Source of the DNA: Planctomycetota bacterium
Lineage (GTDB): Bacteria; Planctomycetota; UBA1135; UBA2386
Assembly (NCBI GenBank): GCA_016794035.1
Contig: JAEUHS010000052.1
Location: 1-64,000 of the forward strand
Length of the DNA stretch: 64,000 nucleotides
Direction: 5' to 3'
Shown here: positions 15,578 to 24,530 of the stretch, piece by piece
Layout of the letters: each line of letters opens with the position of its first letter
Numbering within the stretch: the stretch's first letter is position 1
Made by a program: the position numbers and the translations under genes
The notes under the pieces: model-generated
What the model was told of the DNA's origin: nothing
What the model saw: only the letters and a program-made list of their open reading frames with translations
The model's database searches: none

Positions 15578-16714
15578 CTACGGCAGCACCGCGAGCGACA
15601 AGGCGTTCGACGCGGTGTAGCCCTGCGGGCCGCACGGATCGAGCACCATCGACTGCACCGCCCACGCGAAGCCCGGCGGGAACGCCGCGCCGATCGGCAT
15701 GCCGAGCCGCGCGGCGCCGAGGCTGTTGGCGGTCACCGTGGTGACCTGCATGCCCGCGGTGTCGAGGAACACGTCGACGCCCAGCAGCGGGAACGGCGTC
15801 GGGATCACGGCGAACGCGATGCCCCAGCCGACCAGCGCGTTGGGCGGCGTGCGGGTGCAGACCGCGCCGAAGGCCAGGTTGAGCGCGGTCGGCGTCGACG
15901 TCGGCGCCAGCGACAGGGCGCCGAGGCAGCCGGGCGTGCTCGTGCCCGACGGCAGGCCGGCGAAGCCCGGCGTGGTCAGCACCGGCGCCGTCGCGGACGG
16001 CACGAACGTGCCGCCGGCCGTGCCGTGCATCGTGCTGCTCGAGTCGAGCAGGTTGCCGTTCAGGTTCCAGGTCGACACGAGGCCCGGCACCGCGAGCAGT
16101 TCCTCGTTCATCGTCGCCTGGATCTCGGCCTGCGTGCGCGCGAACGGCCACAGGCGCACCTCGTCGATCTGGCCGTTCCACACCTCGATCGGCGTCGCGA
16201 CGTCGCTGCCCTTGCCGATGCGGAACACCTCGCTGTTGAGGTCGCGGATCGGGCCGCTGCCGGGCGCCGTACCGACCGGGACGCCGTTGACGTAGAGCAC
16301 CGCGGTGGCGCCGTCGTAGGTCGCGGCCACGTGCGTCCAGGTCAGCAGCTGGCCCGCGGTGAACGTCCAGCTGATCGTCGGCGAACTGGTGGCGGTGACG
16401 ACCTTCCAGCGCAGGATCTTCGCGCCGATGTTGTCGGCGTTGACGCGCAGGAAGTAGTCCTCGCTGCCGCCGACGCTGATGCCCTGTCGCACGATCGTCG
16501 GGTAGCGGTAGCCGGTGCCCAGCGTCGCGTCGTCGTAGGTGATCCACGCCTCGACGGTGATGCCGCTCTTCGGCACCACCTGCGGCGAGTACGGGACCTC
16601 GATGTAGCCGTCGACGGTGTTGCTGAACGCGGCGCCCATGTTCTGGGCCGGGGTCGGCGACAGCGTCGCCAGCAGCGCGAGGGCGGACAGGAACGCAGTG
16701 CGAGTGGTGTTCAT
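15578..16714 (-). CDS. Secreted LamG (concanavalin-A-like) domain protein
   Basis: This 378-residue secreted protein has a signal peptide (residues 1-23, ending SPTPAQ). It has one LamG/concanavalin-like jelly-roll domain at about residues 35-210, recognised by ITVEAWITYDD, TWTHVAATYDGATAVLYVNG and GQIDEVRLWPFARTQAEI. A C-terminal module of about 110 residues ends NALSLAVLP and may be a sorting or anchor-like domain. LamG domains bind carbohydrates or other proteins. A good ribosome-binding site (GGAAGG) precedes the ATG at 16714. The C-terminal module is the one that the short remnant at 1492-1704 resembles. Confidence 0.85.
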   Translation of the reverse strand: MNTTRTAFLSALALLATLSPTPAQNMGAAFSNTVDGYIEVPYSPQVVPKSGITVEAWITYDDATLGTGYRYPTIVRQGISVGGSEDYFLRVNADNIGAKILRWKVVTATSSPTISWTFTAGQLLTWTHVAATYDGATAVLYVNGVPVGTAPGSGPIRDLNSEVFRIGKGSDVATPIEVWNGQIDEVRLWPFARTQAEIQATMNEELLAVPGLVSTWNLNGNLLDSSSTMHGTAGGTFVPSATAPVLTTPGFAGLPSGTSTPGCLGALSLAPTSTPTALNLAFGAVCTRTPPNALVGWGIAFAVIPTPFPLLGVDVFLDTAGMQVTTVTANSLGAARLGMPIGAAFPPGFAWAVQSMVLDPCGPQGYTASNALSLAVLP

Positions 16715-16812
16715 GGCCTTCCGGGGTGAGGGGAGGGCCGATGGTAGCCCGGATCGCAGGCGACGGGGCGGACGGGGCGGGGCGGCACCGTTCTCCCATG
16801 TGCGGTGCAACG

Positions 16813-17625
16813 TCAGCGAACGTGGCGACCGGCAGAATGCCCGGCTCCTGGTCCGACGGGCGCCTTCTCCCAATCCACCGGATCCCGGCGGCTCGATCGA
16901 GTCGAGCCGCGCCTGCACCTGCTCGGGACGCGCTGCCGGTCGTTCCTGGCCAGGCCTCCGGGCAGTTCGACGTAACCGGCTCCGGCGGCGAGGTCGCGGT
17001 TGTGCAGCCGGCGCACCCGCTCGATGTGCTGGGCGAGGTCGTCGCGCGCGGCGCGGGGCAGCATGGTGAAGCGATCTCTGTCACCCTTGCCGCGCCGAAC
17101 GGCGATCTGGTTGCGGTCGAAGTCGACGTCCTTGATGCGCAGGTGACAGCACTCGAGCAGGCGCATGCCGGTGCCGTAGAGCAGGACGGCCATCAGGTGC
17201 GGCACGCCATCGATCTGCGCCAGGACGGCACGCACCTCGTCGCGTGACAGCACGACGGGCAGGCGCGGCGGGGTCACGACGCGCAGCAGGTCGTCGAGCC
17301 ACGGCAGGTCCTGACCGAGCACCTCGCGGTACAAGAACAGCAGCGCAGCGAGCGCCTGGTTCTGGGTCGCGGCGGCGACTCGGTGGTGCGTCGCCAGTTG
17401 GTTGAGAAAGGCGGTCGCCTGGTCGACGCCGAACGTGGCCGGATCGGCGCGTTCGCATAACAACCAGTAGCGGCGGATCCAGCCGAGGTATGCCTCCTCG
17501 GTGCGGGGGCTCAGGTGGCGCACGCGGATCGCTTCGCGCACGCGGTCGCCGAGCCGCCGGGGCGGGGGCGCAGCCGGTCCTTCTCGCTGGTCGGGTGCCC
17601 GCATGGGTTCGTTGCTCGTCGACAT
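16813..17625 (-). pseudogene. Integron-type tyrosine recombinase (IntI-like), truncated at the 3' end
   Basis: The first 220 or so residues align well by eye with IntI integron integrases. They include the SAM-like N-terminal domain (HLSPRTEEAYLGWIRRY, NQALAALLFLYREVLG, DLPWLDDLLR), the catalytic arginine in LLYGTGMRLLECCHLRIKDV near residue 155, and the RRGKGDRDR segment. The frame follows the family up to the LPGGLAR position, where IntI proteins continue with KYP and the integron-specific patch. Here it runs into unrelated Arg/Ser-rich sequence and stops at residue 270. The HxxR and tyrosine nucleophile motifs are missing in all frames, so it should be inactive. No attI or attC-like array is obvious nearby. 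It is most likely a relic of an integron or a chromosomal integrase. Confidence 0.82.
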
Positions 17626-17662
17626 GGCGCTCCCCCTCCTGTCGGCAACCGGGGGCAGGTCC

Positions 17663-18310
17663 CTACCCCGCGCGGCGGAACGTCAGGTTGATGCGGCACC
17701 GCCCGAACAGCGGGTGCACACCTTCCTTCACCGGCAGCACGCCGTGGAAGCACCGCCGCGACGGTCCGCCCCACACCAGCACGTCGCCGTGGACCAGCGG
17801 CAGGCGCTGCGCCTTGTCGCCGCGCTGCGCGCCGCCGAACAGGAACACGGCTGGCAGGCCGAGCGACACCGACACGATCGGCTGCGTGAAGTCGCGTTCG
17901 TCGACGTCCTGGTGCAGGGTCATGCGGGCGCCGGGTTCGTAGCGGTTGACGAGGCAGGCGTCGGGTTCGAAGTTCGCATGGCCCGCCTCGGCGGCGGCGC
18001 GCGCAGCCAGCGCGGCGAACTCGCCGGGCATCGGTGGCCAGGGGCGACCGGATAGCGGATCGTCGGGCTGGTAGCGATAGCCGCGCGCATCGGTGACCCA
18101 GCCGAATGCGCCGCAGTTGCTCATCGCGACGGACATGCGGCGGCCGCCCGGCGTCGACATCTGGCGGAACGGCGTGGTGGCGACCACTGCCGCGATCGTG
18201 GCCAGCAGCTGATGCTCGCGCTCGCGCGCGAAGCCGCCGAGCCACAACGCGCCCGGCGCGAACGCGCGGCGCGCGTGTTCGGGTCGGTGTTCGAACAGGT
18301 CTCGCTGCAT
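17663..18310 (-). CDS. alkB: AlkB-type alpha-ketoglutarate-dependent DNA repair dioxygenase
   Basis: The 215-residue enzyme shows the full AlkB signature. The iron ligands are His and Asp in LHQDVDE near residue 132 and a second His in RCFHGVLP near 188, and the 2-oxoglutarate-binding arginines are in the C-terminal RINLTFR. The substrate-lid region contains MSVAMSNCGAFGW and YRYQP as in E. coli AlkB. It oxidatively demethylates 1-methyladenine and 3-methylcytosine in DNA or RNA. The ATG at 18310 gives the standard N-terminus (MQRDLFE); the longer frame reaching 18352 is less likely. It is divergent from the HerA-like ATPase gene with 40 bp between starts, so the two may share a control region. 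Confidence 0.93.
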   Translation of the reverse strand: MQRDLFEHRPEHARRAFAPGALWLGGFAREREHQLLATIAAVVATTPFRQMSTPGGRRMSVAMSNCGAFGWVTDARGYRYQPDDPLSGRPWPPMPGEFAALAARAAAEAGHANFEPDACLVNRYEPGARMTLHQDVDERDFTQPIVSVSLGLPAVFLFGGAQRGDKAQRLPLVHGDVLVWGGPSRRCFHGVLPVKEGVHPLFGRCRINLTFRRAG

Positions 18311-18350
18311 GCAATGGCCGCCGGCGCCCGCTAGCTTGCCCCGTCCCGCC

Positions 18351-20786
18351 ATGGACTACGAGCAACTCGGCGTCTTCTACCTCGGCAAGCGCTTCGATCC
18401 GGCGACCCAGCAGATCACCGACGAGCCGATCCTGTACGACAGCAAGGACCTGACGACGCACGGCATGTGCGTCGGCATGACCGGCAGCGGCAAGACCGGC
18501 CTGTGCCTGTCGCTGATCGAGGAGGCCGCGATCGACGGCATCCCGGTGCTGGCGATCGATCCGAAGGGCGACCTCGGCAATCTGCTGCTGACGTTCCCCG
18601 AGCTGCGGCCCGCCGACTTCCTGCCGTGGATCGATGCCGACGAGGCGGCGCGCAAGGGGCGCACGGTCGAACAGCACGCCGAGGCGACCAGCGCGCAGTG
18701 GCGCGACGGGCTCGCGCAGTGGCAGCAGGACGGCGACCGCATCCGCCGGCTGCGGGCGGCGGCCGACTTCGCGATCTACACGCCGGGCTCCGACGCCGGG
18801 CTGCCGCTGTCGCTGCTGAAGGGCTTCGCGGCGCCGCCGCCGGCGCTGCGCGAGGACCGCGAGGCGTTCGCGGCGCGCGTGCAGACGGCGTGCTCGGGCC
18901 TGCTGTCGCTGCTCGGCATCGACGCCGACCCGCTGCGCAGCCGCGAGCACCTGTTCCTCGGCAACGTGCTCGAGCACCACTGGCGCGCCGGCAAGGACCT
19001 CGACCTCGCCGACCTCGTGCGCGCGGTGCAGGAGCCGCCGTTCCAGCGCATCGGCGTCATGGACGTCGAGACGATGTTCCCGGCCAAGGACCGCTTCGGC
19101 CTGGCGATGGCGCTCAACGGCCTGCTCGCGTCGCCGGCGTTCGCGGCGTGGAGCGACGGCGAACCGCTCGACGTGCAACGCCTGCTGTGGACGGCCGACG
19201 GCCGGCCGCGCGTCAGCGTGATCTCGATCGCGCACCTGCCCGACGACCAGCGCATGTTCTTCGTCACGCTGCTGCTCAGCGAAGTGGTGGCCTGGATGCG
19301 GCAGCAGGCGGGCACCAGCTCGTTGCGCGCGCTGCTCTACATGGACGAAGTGTTCGGCTTCCTGCCGCCGACCGCGAACCCGCCGAGCAAGCTGCCGATG
19401 ATGACGCTGCTGAAGCAGGCGCGCGCCTACGGCGTCGGCGTGATGCTGGCGACGCAGAACCCGGTCGATCTCGACTACAAGGCGCTGTCGAACATGGGTA
19501 CGTGGTTCCTCGGCCGGCTGCAGACCGAGCGCGACAAGCTGCGCGTGCTCGACGGCCTCGAAGGCGTCTCGGCACAGACCGGCGCGGCGTTCGACCGCGC
19601 GGCCGTCGACCGCCTGCTGTCGGGCATGCAGGGGCGCACGTTCCTGCTGCACAACGTGCACGACGACGGCCCGGTGCTGCTGCACACGCGCTGGGCGATG
19701 AGCTACCTGCGCGGGCCGATGACCCGCGCGCAGATCGAGCTGGTGATGCGGGAACGCAGGCAGGTCGCGGCGCCGCGGCGGCCCGACGTGCGCGGCGACA
19801 TCGCGGCGGCGGCCGCGGCGAGCGCCGGCGCCAGGGACGCGGCGGCCGGACGCCCGGTGCTGCCCGACGGCGTCGTGCAGCGCTTCCAGGCGGCGCGCCG
19901 GGCGCCCGCTGCCGGCCAGCGACTGGTCTACCGGCCCGCGCTGCTGGGTTCGGCGGTGCTGCACTACCAGTCGAGCAAGGACCAGGTCGACCTGTGGCGC
20001 GAGTGCACGGTCGTGGCGCCGCTGCAGGAACAGCTGGACGCCAACCCGTGGGACGACACCGGCGTCGTCGTGACCGAGCCGACGCTCGACTTCGACGAGC
20101 AGCCGATCGACGGCGCGGGGTTCGCGCCGCTGCCGCCGGGCGCCTCGCAGCCCAAGGCCTACGCGAGCTGGGGCAAGCAGCTGAAGGACGAGCTGTACCG
20201 GACGCAGGCGTTGCAGCTCCTGTGGTGTCCGGCGCTGAAGCAGGGCAGCCAGCCCGGCGAGAGCGAGGGTGACTTCCGCGCGCGGCTGCAGCAGTCGCTG
20301 CGCGAGCAACGCGACCGCGCGGTCGCCAAGCTGCAGGACACGTTCCAGCCGAAGCTGCAGCGGCTGCAGGAACGGGTGCGCAACGCCGAGCAGGTGGTCC
20401 AGAAGCAGGCCGAGCAGCGGCGCGGCGCCGGGATCAGCGCGGTGCTGAACGTCGGCACGTCGATCCTCGGCGCGCTGTTCGGCCGCAAGAAGGTGTCGAC
20501 CGGCGTCACGACCGCGATCAAGGGCATGAGCCGCGTCGGCAGCGAACACGGCGACGTGCGCCGCGCCCAGGAGGACATTGCCTCGCTGCGGCAGCAGCAG
20601 CAGGATCTCGACCGCGAGTTCCAGGACGAGGTCGCGCGCGTGCAGTCGCAGTTCGAGCCGGCCGCGATCGTGCTGGAGCCGCGCGAGATCGCGCCGAAGA
20701 AGACCGACATCAAGGTCGAGGAAGTCGTGCTGCTGTGGACGCCATGGGCCATCGGCAAGAGCGGCGAGACGCCGCTCGCGTCCTGA
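18351..20786 (+). CDS. HerA/FtsK-like ATPase (DUF87-type) with a C-terminal coiled coil
   Basis: The 811-residue protein has a Walker A motif (CVGMTGSGKTGLCL, near residue 45), an IDPKGDLGNL segment typical of HerA/VirB4-like ATPases, a Walker B motif (LLYMDEVFGFLP near 330) and an ATQNPVDLDY sensor region. The C-terminal third is rich in Arg, Glu and Gln with long heptad stretches (about residues 640-780), interrupted by a short hydrophobic, glycine-rich segment (SAVLNVGTSILGALFG). Such enzymes form hexameric pumps that move DNA or protein. No NurA nuclease or toxin partner is encoded next to it, so its substrate is unknown. It is divergent from alkB. Confidence 0.85.
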   Translation: MDYEQLGVFYLGKRFDPATQQITDEPILYDSKDLTTHGMCVGMTGSGKTGLCLSLIEEAAIDGIPVLAIDPKGDLGNLLLTFPELRPADFLPWIDADEAARKGRTVEQHAEATSAQWRDGLAQWQQDGDRIRRLRAAADFAIYTPGSDAGLPLSLLKGFAAPPPALREDREAFAARVQTACSGLLSLLGIDADPLRSREHLFLGNVLEHHWRAGKDLDLADLVRAVQEPPFQRIGVMDVETMFPAKDRFGLAMALNGLLASPAFAAWSDGEPLDVQRLLWTADGRPRVSVISIAHLPDDQRMFFVTLLLSEVVAWMRQQAGTSSLRALLYMDEVFGFLPPTANPPSKLPMMTLLKQARAYGVGVMLATQNPVDLDYKALSNMGTWFLGRLQTERDKLRVLDGLEGVSAQTGAAFDRAAVDRLLSGMQGRTFLLHNVHDDGPVLLHTRWAMSYLRGPMTRAQIELVMRERRQVAAPRRPDVRGDIAAAAAASAGARDAAAGRPVLPDGVVQRFQAARRAPAAGQRLVYRPALLGSAVLHYQSSKDQVDLWRECTVVAPLQEQLDANPWDDTGVVVTEPTLDFDEQPIDGAGFAPLPPGASQPKAYASWGKQLKDELYRTQALQLLWCPALKQGSQPGESEGDFRARLQQSLREQRDRAVAKLQDTFQPKLQRLQERVRNAEQVVQKQAEQRRGAGISAVLNVGTSILGALFGRKKVSTGVTTAIKGMSRVGSEHGDVRRAQEDIASLRQQQQDLDREFQDEVARVQSQFEPAAIVLEPREIAPKKTDIKVEEVVLLWTPWAIGKSGETPLAS

Positions 20787-20823
20787 CGGAACCGGGTGGC
20801 AGCCGCTACGTTGGGCCGCCGCC

Positions 20824-22293
20824 ATGAAACCGACCCGCCTTCTCGTCGCCACTCTGCTGCTCACGGCCTCGGCCGCGGCGCAGGGGCAGGCGCTCACGAT
20901 CTACAACCAGAACTTCGCCGTCGTGCGCGACCAGGTCGCGCTCGACCTGCAGCAAGGCCAGAACGACGTGCAGTTCGTCGGCGTCACGACGCAGCTCGAA
21001 CCCGATTCCGTGGTGCTGCGCGATCCGAGCGGCAAGGTGGCGTTGGCGGTGCTGGAGCAGAACTACCGCGCCGACACGATCTCGCAGGGGCTGCTGCTGC
21101 AGCGCTACGAGGGCCAGGAGATCGACTTCGTGGTCACGGACCGCGACGGCAGCGAGCGTACGGTGCGCGGCCGGATCGTGCGCAGCGGCTACGTGCCCGC
21201 CTTCGCCGCCAACCGGAACCAGGGCGGCGAGGCGCCGATCGTCGAGGTCGGTGGCAAGCTGCGCTTCTCGCTGCCCGGCCAGCCGCTGTTCCCGGCGCTG
21301 ACCGACGACGCGATCCTGCAACCGACGCTGCACTGGCGGCTGTTCGCCGACGCGGCCGCCAGGCTCGACGCCGAAGTCAGCTACGTCACCGCCGGCCTGA
21401 GCTGGCAGGCGTCCTACAACCTGATCGCGCCGGAGCAGGGCGACGTGATGGACATCGTCGGCTGGGTCACGATCGACAACCAGTCGGGCAAGGCGTTCCC
21501 CGAGGCGACGATCAAGCTGATGGCCGGCGACGTGAACAAGATCCAGCCCGAAGGTGGCCCACGGAGCGGCGGCGACGACATGTTCCTCGGCGGCATGCGC
21601 AGGGCAGCCGCTCCGGAAGTCACCGAGAAGGCCTTCGACGAGTTCCACCTCTACTCGCTGCCGCTGCCGACGACGCTGCACGACCGCCAGCAGAAGCAGG
21701 TCGAGTTCGTGCGCGCGATCGGCGTCAAGACGCAGACGCTCTACATCTACAACGGCGCCGACACGGGCCCCTACCGCGGCTGGAACATGGAGACGATCCG
21801 CAACCAGCCCGACTACGGCACGCAGAGCAACCCGAAGGTCTGGGTGATGCGCGAGTTCCTGAACACCGAGGCGAACGGGCTCGGCATCCCGCTGCCCAAG
21901 GGCCGCACGCGCTTCTACCGCCGCGACGACGCCGACGGTCGGCTCGAGTTCACCGGCGAGAACCTGATCGACCACACGCCGAAGGACGAGAGGGTCCGCA
22001 TCTACACCGGCGACGCGTTCGACGTGGTCGGGGAACGCAAGCGCACCGACTACGGGCTCAGCAACAACCAGCACCAGCTCGAGGAGGCGTTCGAGATCCG
22101 CGTGCGCAACCAGAAGGACACCGCCATCGAGGTGCGCATCGCCGAGCGGCTGTACCGCTGGCTGAACTGGCGGGTGATCCAGAAGTCGCACGACTTCGTG
22201 CAGACCGACGCGCAGAACATCGAGTTCCGCGTGCAGGTGCCGCCGGGCGGCGAGACGGTCGTGACCTACCGCGTGCGCTACGACTGGCAGTGA
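20824..22293 (+). CDS. Exported DUF4139-domain protein
   Basis: The 489-residue product has a signal peptide ending near residue 20 (LLLTASAAAQ). It opens with LTIYNQNFAVVRDQV, the usual start of DUF4139 proteins, and continues with a long beta-rich domain including ASYNLIAPEQGDVMDIVGWVT near residue 205 and a DUF4139-like C-terminus (EEAFEIRVRNQKDTAIEVRI). Members of this family are secreted or periplasmic and lack a known activity. The gene lies 37 bp after the HerA-like gene and 12 bp before the sigma factor gene, so it may be co-transcribed with both. Confidence 0.8.
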   Translation: MKPTRLLVATLLLTASAAAQGQALTIYNQNFAVVRDQVALDLQQGQNDVQFVGVTTQLEPDSVVLRDPSGKVALAVLEQNYRADTISQGLLLQRYEGQEIDFVVTDRDGSERTVRGRIVRSGYVPAFAANRNQGGEAPIVEVGGKLRFSLPGQPLFPALTDDAILQPTLHWRLFADAAARLDAEVSYVTAGLSWQASYNLIAPEQGDVMDIVGWVTIDNQSGKAFPEATIKLMAGDVNKIQPEGGPRSGGDDMFLGGMRRAAAPEVTEKAFDEFHLYSLPLPTTLHDRQQKQVEFVRAIGVKTQTLYIYNGADTGPYRGWNMETIRNQPDYGTQSNPKVWVMREFLNTEANGLGIPLPKGRTRFYRRDDADGRLEFTGENLIDHTPKDERVRIYTGDAFDVVGERKRTDYGLSNNQHQLEEAFEIRVRNQKDTAIEVRIAERLYRWLNWRVIQKSHDFVQTDAQNIEFRVQVPPGGETVVTYRVRYDWQ

Positions 22294-22305
22294 GCCGTCG
22301 CGGCG

Positions 22306-22878
22306 GTGGATTTCCCGAATAGCATCGGGGCGTTGCGACGACCTGTCCCCGTGCCCACCGCCGCGCCGACCGCGAACGCCTCCCCGCTCCTGGCCGGACC
22401 GGACTCGTCGCTCGACGGCTTGCGCACCGGGATCCAGCGCTATCTGCGCGCGCTCGGCGCCAGCGTCGACGAGGCCGACGACCTGGCGCAGGAGGTGCTG
22501 GTGGTCGGCTGCGGCACGGCGCTGCCGCCGGACGCTGCCGCGGCGCGCGCGTTCCTGCGCGGCGTCGCCCGCAACCACTGGCTGCGCACGAAGCGCTGGT
22601 GGCGCCGCCGCCGCGAACGCGAGGTCGCGCTGGCCGTCGACGAACTGTGGCAGGCGACCGCCGACGCCGACGACGGCGAGGCGCTGCTGGCGAACCTGCG
22701 TGAGTGCCTCGGCCTGCTGCAGGCGCGTACGCGGCGCGCGCTCGAACTGCACTACCGCGACGGGCTCGACTGGAACGACGTGGCGGCGCAGATCGGGCTG
22801 CGGCCGAACGGCACCAAGACGCTGGTGCAGCGCGCGCGGCAGGCGTTGCGCAGCTGCATCGAACGGAGGACGACATGA
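22306..22878 (+). CDS. ECF-family RNA polymerase sigma factor
   Basis: The product (190 residues from the GTG at 22306; 175 if the in-frame GTG at 22351 is used) has region 2 near residues 38-85 (ASVDEADDLAQEVLVVG, AFLRGVARNHWLRTKRW). It has region 4 near residues 140-185 (RTRRALELHYRDGLDWNDVA, then GTKTLVQRARQAL). These are the two domains of extracytoplasmic-function sigma factors. There is no ATG in frame and no clear Shine-Dalgarno at either GTG, so the start is uncertain. The stop codon overlaps the ATG of the following LRR membrane protein (ATGA at 22875-22878), the arrangement typical of a sigma/anti-sigma pair. Confidence 0.87.
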   Translation: MDFPNSIGALRRPVPVPTAAPTANASPLLAGPDSSLDGLRTGIQRYLRALGASVDEADDLAQEVLVVGCGTALPPDAAAARAFLRGVARNHWLRTKRWWRRRREREVALAVDELWQATADADDGEALLANLRECLGLLQARTRRALELHYRDGLDWNDVAAQIGLRPNGTKTLVQRARQALRSCIERRTT

Positions 22879-24530
22879 CGACGGCACGCACGGCGCTCTC
22901 GATCGCGAAGCAACGGCAGCTCGACTGGCTGCTCGGCGAAGTGCTCGGCCGCGCCGCCGCGCGCGGATCGACGGCGACCGTTCGCCTGCGGCCGTGGCTC
23001 GCGGCTGCGCTGCTCGCGCTGGGGCTCGCGGCCGCGTTCGGCACCGCGCTGCTGCGCGACGCGTCGGGCACGGCGCCCGTGCAGGACCCCGCCGAGGCGA
23101 TCGACTGGATCGAGTGCCACGGCCCGGCGCAGATCGCCACGATCCCCGCCGACGTCGTCGACCTGAAGTGCTTCGACTTCGACGACGCCGCGCTGGTGCA
23201 CCTGCCGCACTTCGCGCAGCTGCAGCGCCTCGACCTCAGCGGCATGGACGTCAACGATCGCGGCTACGCGGTGGCGCTGAAGATCACCGACGCCGGGCTG
23301 GCCCACCTGAACGGGCTGCCCGGCCTGCGCTGGCTGTCGCTGGCCGGGTGTCGCGAGGTGAAAGGCGAAGGCCTGCGCGTGCTCGAGAACCTGCCGCAGC
23401 TCGAACACCTCGATCTGACGTCCACGGGGGTCGAGTCCCCGGCCATCGACCGCCTGCCCTGGCTGTTCAGCCTGCGCGAACTGTCGCTGAGCTACTGCAT
23501 GGCCTTCCACGGCCGTTCGCTGGCCGAGGTCGCCAGGGTCGCGGGCCTGCGCCGGCTCGAACTGCGCGGCTGCACGACGCTGTCGGCCGCCGACGTGATG
23601 CCGCTGGCGAAGCTGACGCAGCTGCGCCATCTGGACCTGCGCGACTGCCAGGGCCGGTTCCGCGGGCAACGCGCCGCGGTGCTCGACGACGTGACCGGCG
23701 GCGAAGCGCCGGAGCCGCCGCCGACCGAGGACGGCATCGGCATCACCGACGCCAGCGTCGCGGCGCTCGGCGACCTGAAGCTCGAGACGCTGCTGCTCGG
23801 CGGCTCCGAGTCGCTGACCGATGCGGTCGGCGCGACGCTGGCGAAGATGGCCACGCTGCGCACGCTCGACCTGTCGAACCTGCCGCACACGACCGGTTCC
23901 CTGCTCGACCAGGTGCCGCGCAGCCTCGCATCGCTGGCGATCGACGAGAACGAACACTACGAGCCGCGCGCGCTGGCCGGTCTGCGTCGCTTCGCCGGGC
24001 TGCAGGAACTCGGCCTCGCCGGCCTCGGCCAGCTGGAGCCGGCCACCCTGGCGGACGTGCTCGCGGGCGTGCAACTGACGTCGCTGCGACTCGGCGGCAC
24101 CCGGCGATGGCGGCGGGATGGACCGCACATCCGGTCGCCGCGCCTCGACAGCTCGAGCGTCGAGATGCTCGCCCGACAGCGTTCGTTGCGCCGGCTCGAC
24201 CTGTCGCTCGCGGCATGGGTCGACGATGCGACGGTGGTCGGGCTGCGGCAACTGCCTGCACTGGTGGAGCTGGACCTCTCGTACGTTCGCCAGTTGCGGC
24301 CGTCGTCGTTGGCGGCGTTGGCGCAGTGCCGATCCCTGCGAGAGCTGACGCTGGACTTCTGCGAGTGGCTCGATCGCAGCGCGCTCGAACGACTGACCGG
24401 TCTGTCGCTGCGGCGCCTCGATCTCTACGGCACGAGGCTGTTCGTCGGCCACATCCGCGAGATCGCCAAGGCCTGGCCCGGCTGCGTGATCAAGCTGCCG
24501 GACGGTCAGACGTATCGCGCGCCGCGGTGA
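22875..24530 (+). CDS. Membrane-anchored leucine-rich-repeat protein, putative anti-sigma factor
   Basis: The 551-residue protein has a cytoplasmic N-terminus of about 38 residues (containing IAKQRQLDWLLGEVLG), one membrane segment (PWLAAALLALGLAAAFGTAL, about 39-58) and an external region of leucine-rich repeats. The repeats are of the ribonuclease-inhibitor or F-box type, for example LQRLDLSGMDV, LRWLSLAGCREV, LRRLELRGCTTL, LRHLDLRDCQGR and LRRLDLSLAAWV. A ribosome-binding site GGAGGA lies just before the ATG inside the end of the sigma gene. By position it should be the anti-sigma partner of the ECF factor, with the short N-terminus holding the sigma factor and the repeats sensing something outside. 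That role is inference. Its 3' end overlaps the 3' end of the convergent gene by 41 bp. Confidence 0.85.
   Translation: MTTARTALSIAKQRQLDWLLGEVLGRAAARGSTATVRLRPWLAAALLALGLAAAFGTALLRDASGTAPVQDPAEAIDWIECHGPAQIATIPADVVDLKCFDFDDAALVHLPHFAQLQRLDLSGMDVNDRGYAVALKITDAGLAHLNGLPGLRWLSLAGCREVKGEGLRVLENLPQLEHLDLTSTGVESPAIDRLPWLFSLRELSLSYCMAFHGRSLAEVARVAGLRRLELRGCTTLSAADVMPLAKLTQLRHLDLRDCQGRFRGQRAAVLDDVTGGEAPEPPPTEDGIGITDASVAALGDLKLETLLLGGSESLTDAVGATLAKMATLRTLDLSNLPHTTGSLLDQVPRSLASLAIDENEHYEPRALAGLRRFAGLQELGLAGLGQLEPATLADVLAGVQLTSLRLGGTRRWRRDGPHIRSPRLDSSSVEMLARQRSLRRLDLSLAAWVDDATVVGLRQLPALVELDLSYVRQLRPSSLAALAQCRSLRELTLDFCEWLDRSALERLTGLSLRRLDLYGTRLFVGHIREIAKAWPGCVIKLPDGQTYRAPR

Noticed and set aside
16700-18300. 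attC cassettes or an integron array beside the integrase relic
   Set aside because: No pairs of inverse-core and core sites with matching arms were seen by eye, and the neighbouring genes have normal spacing and their own signals.
17511-20897. 1128-codon minus-strand frame opposite the HerA-like ATPase
   Set aside because: No domains and shadow-type composition; the plus-strand ATPase with Walker motifs explains the region.
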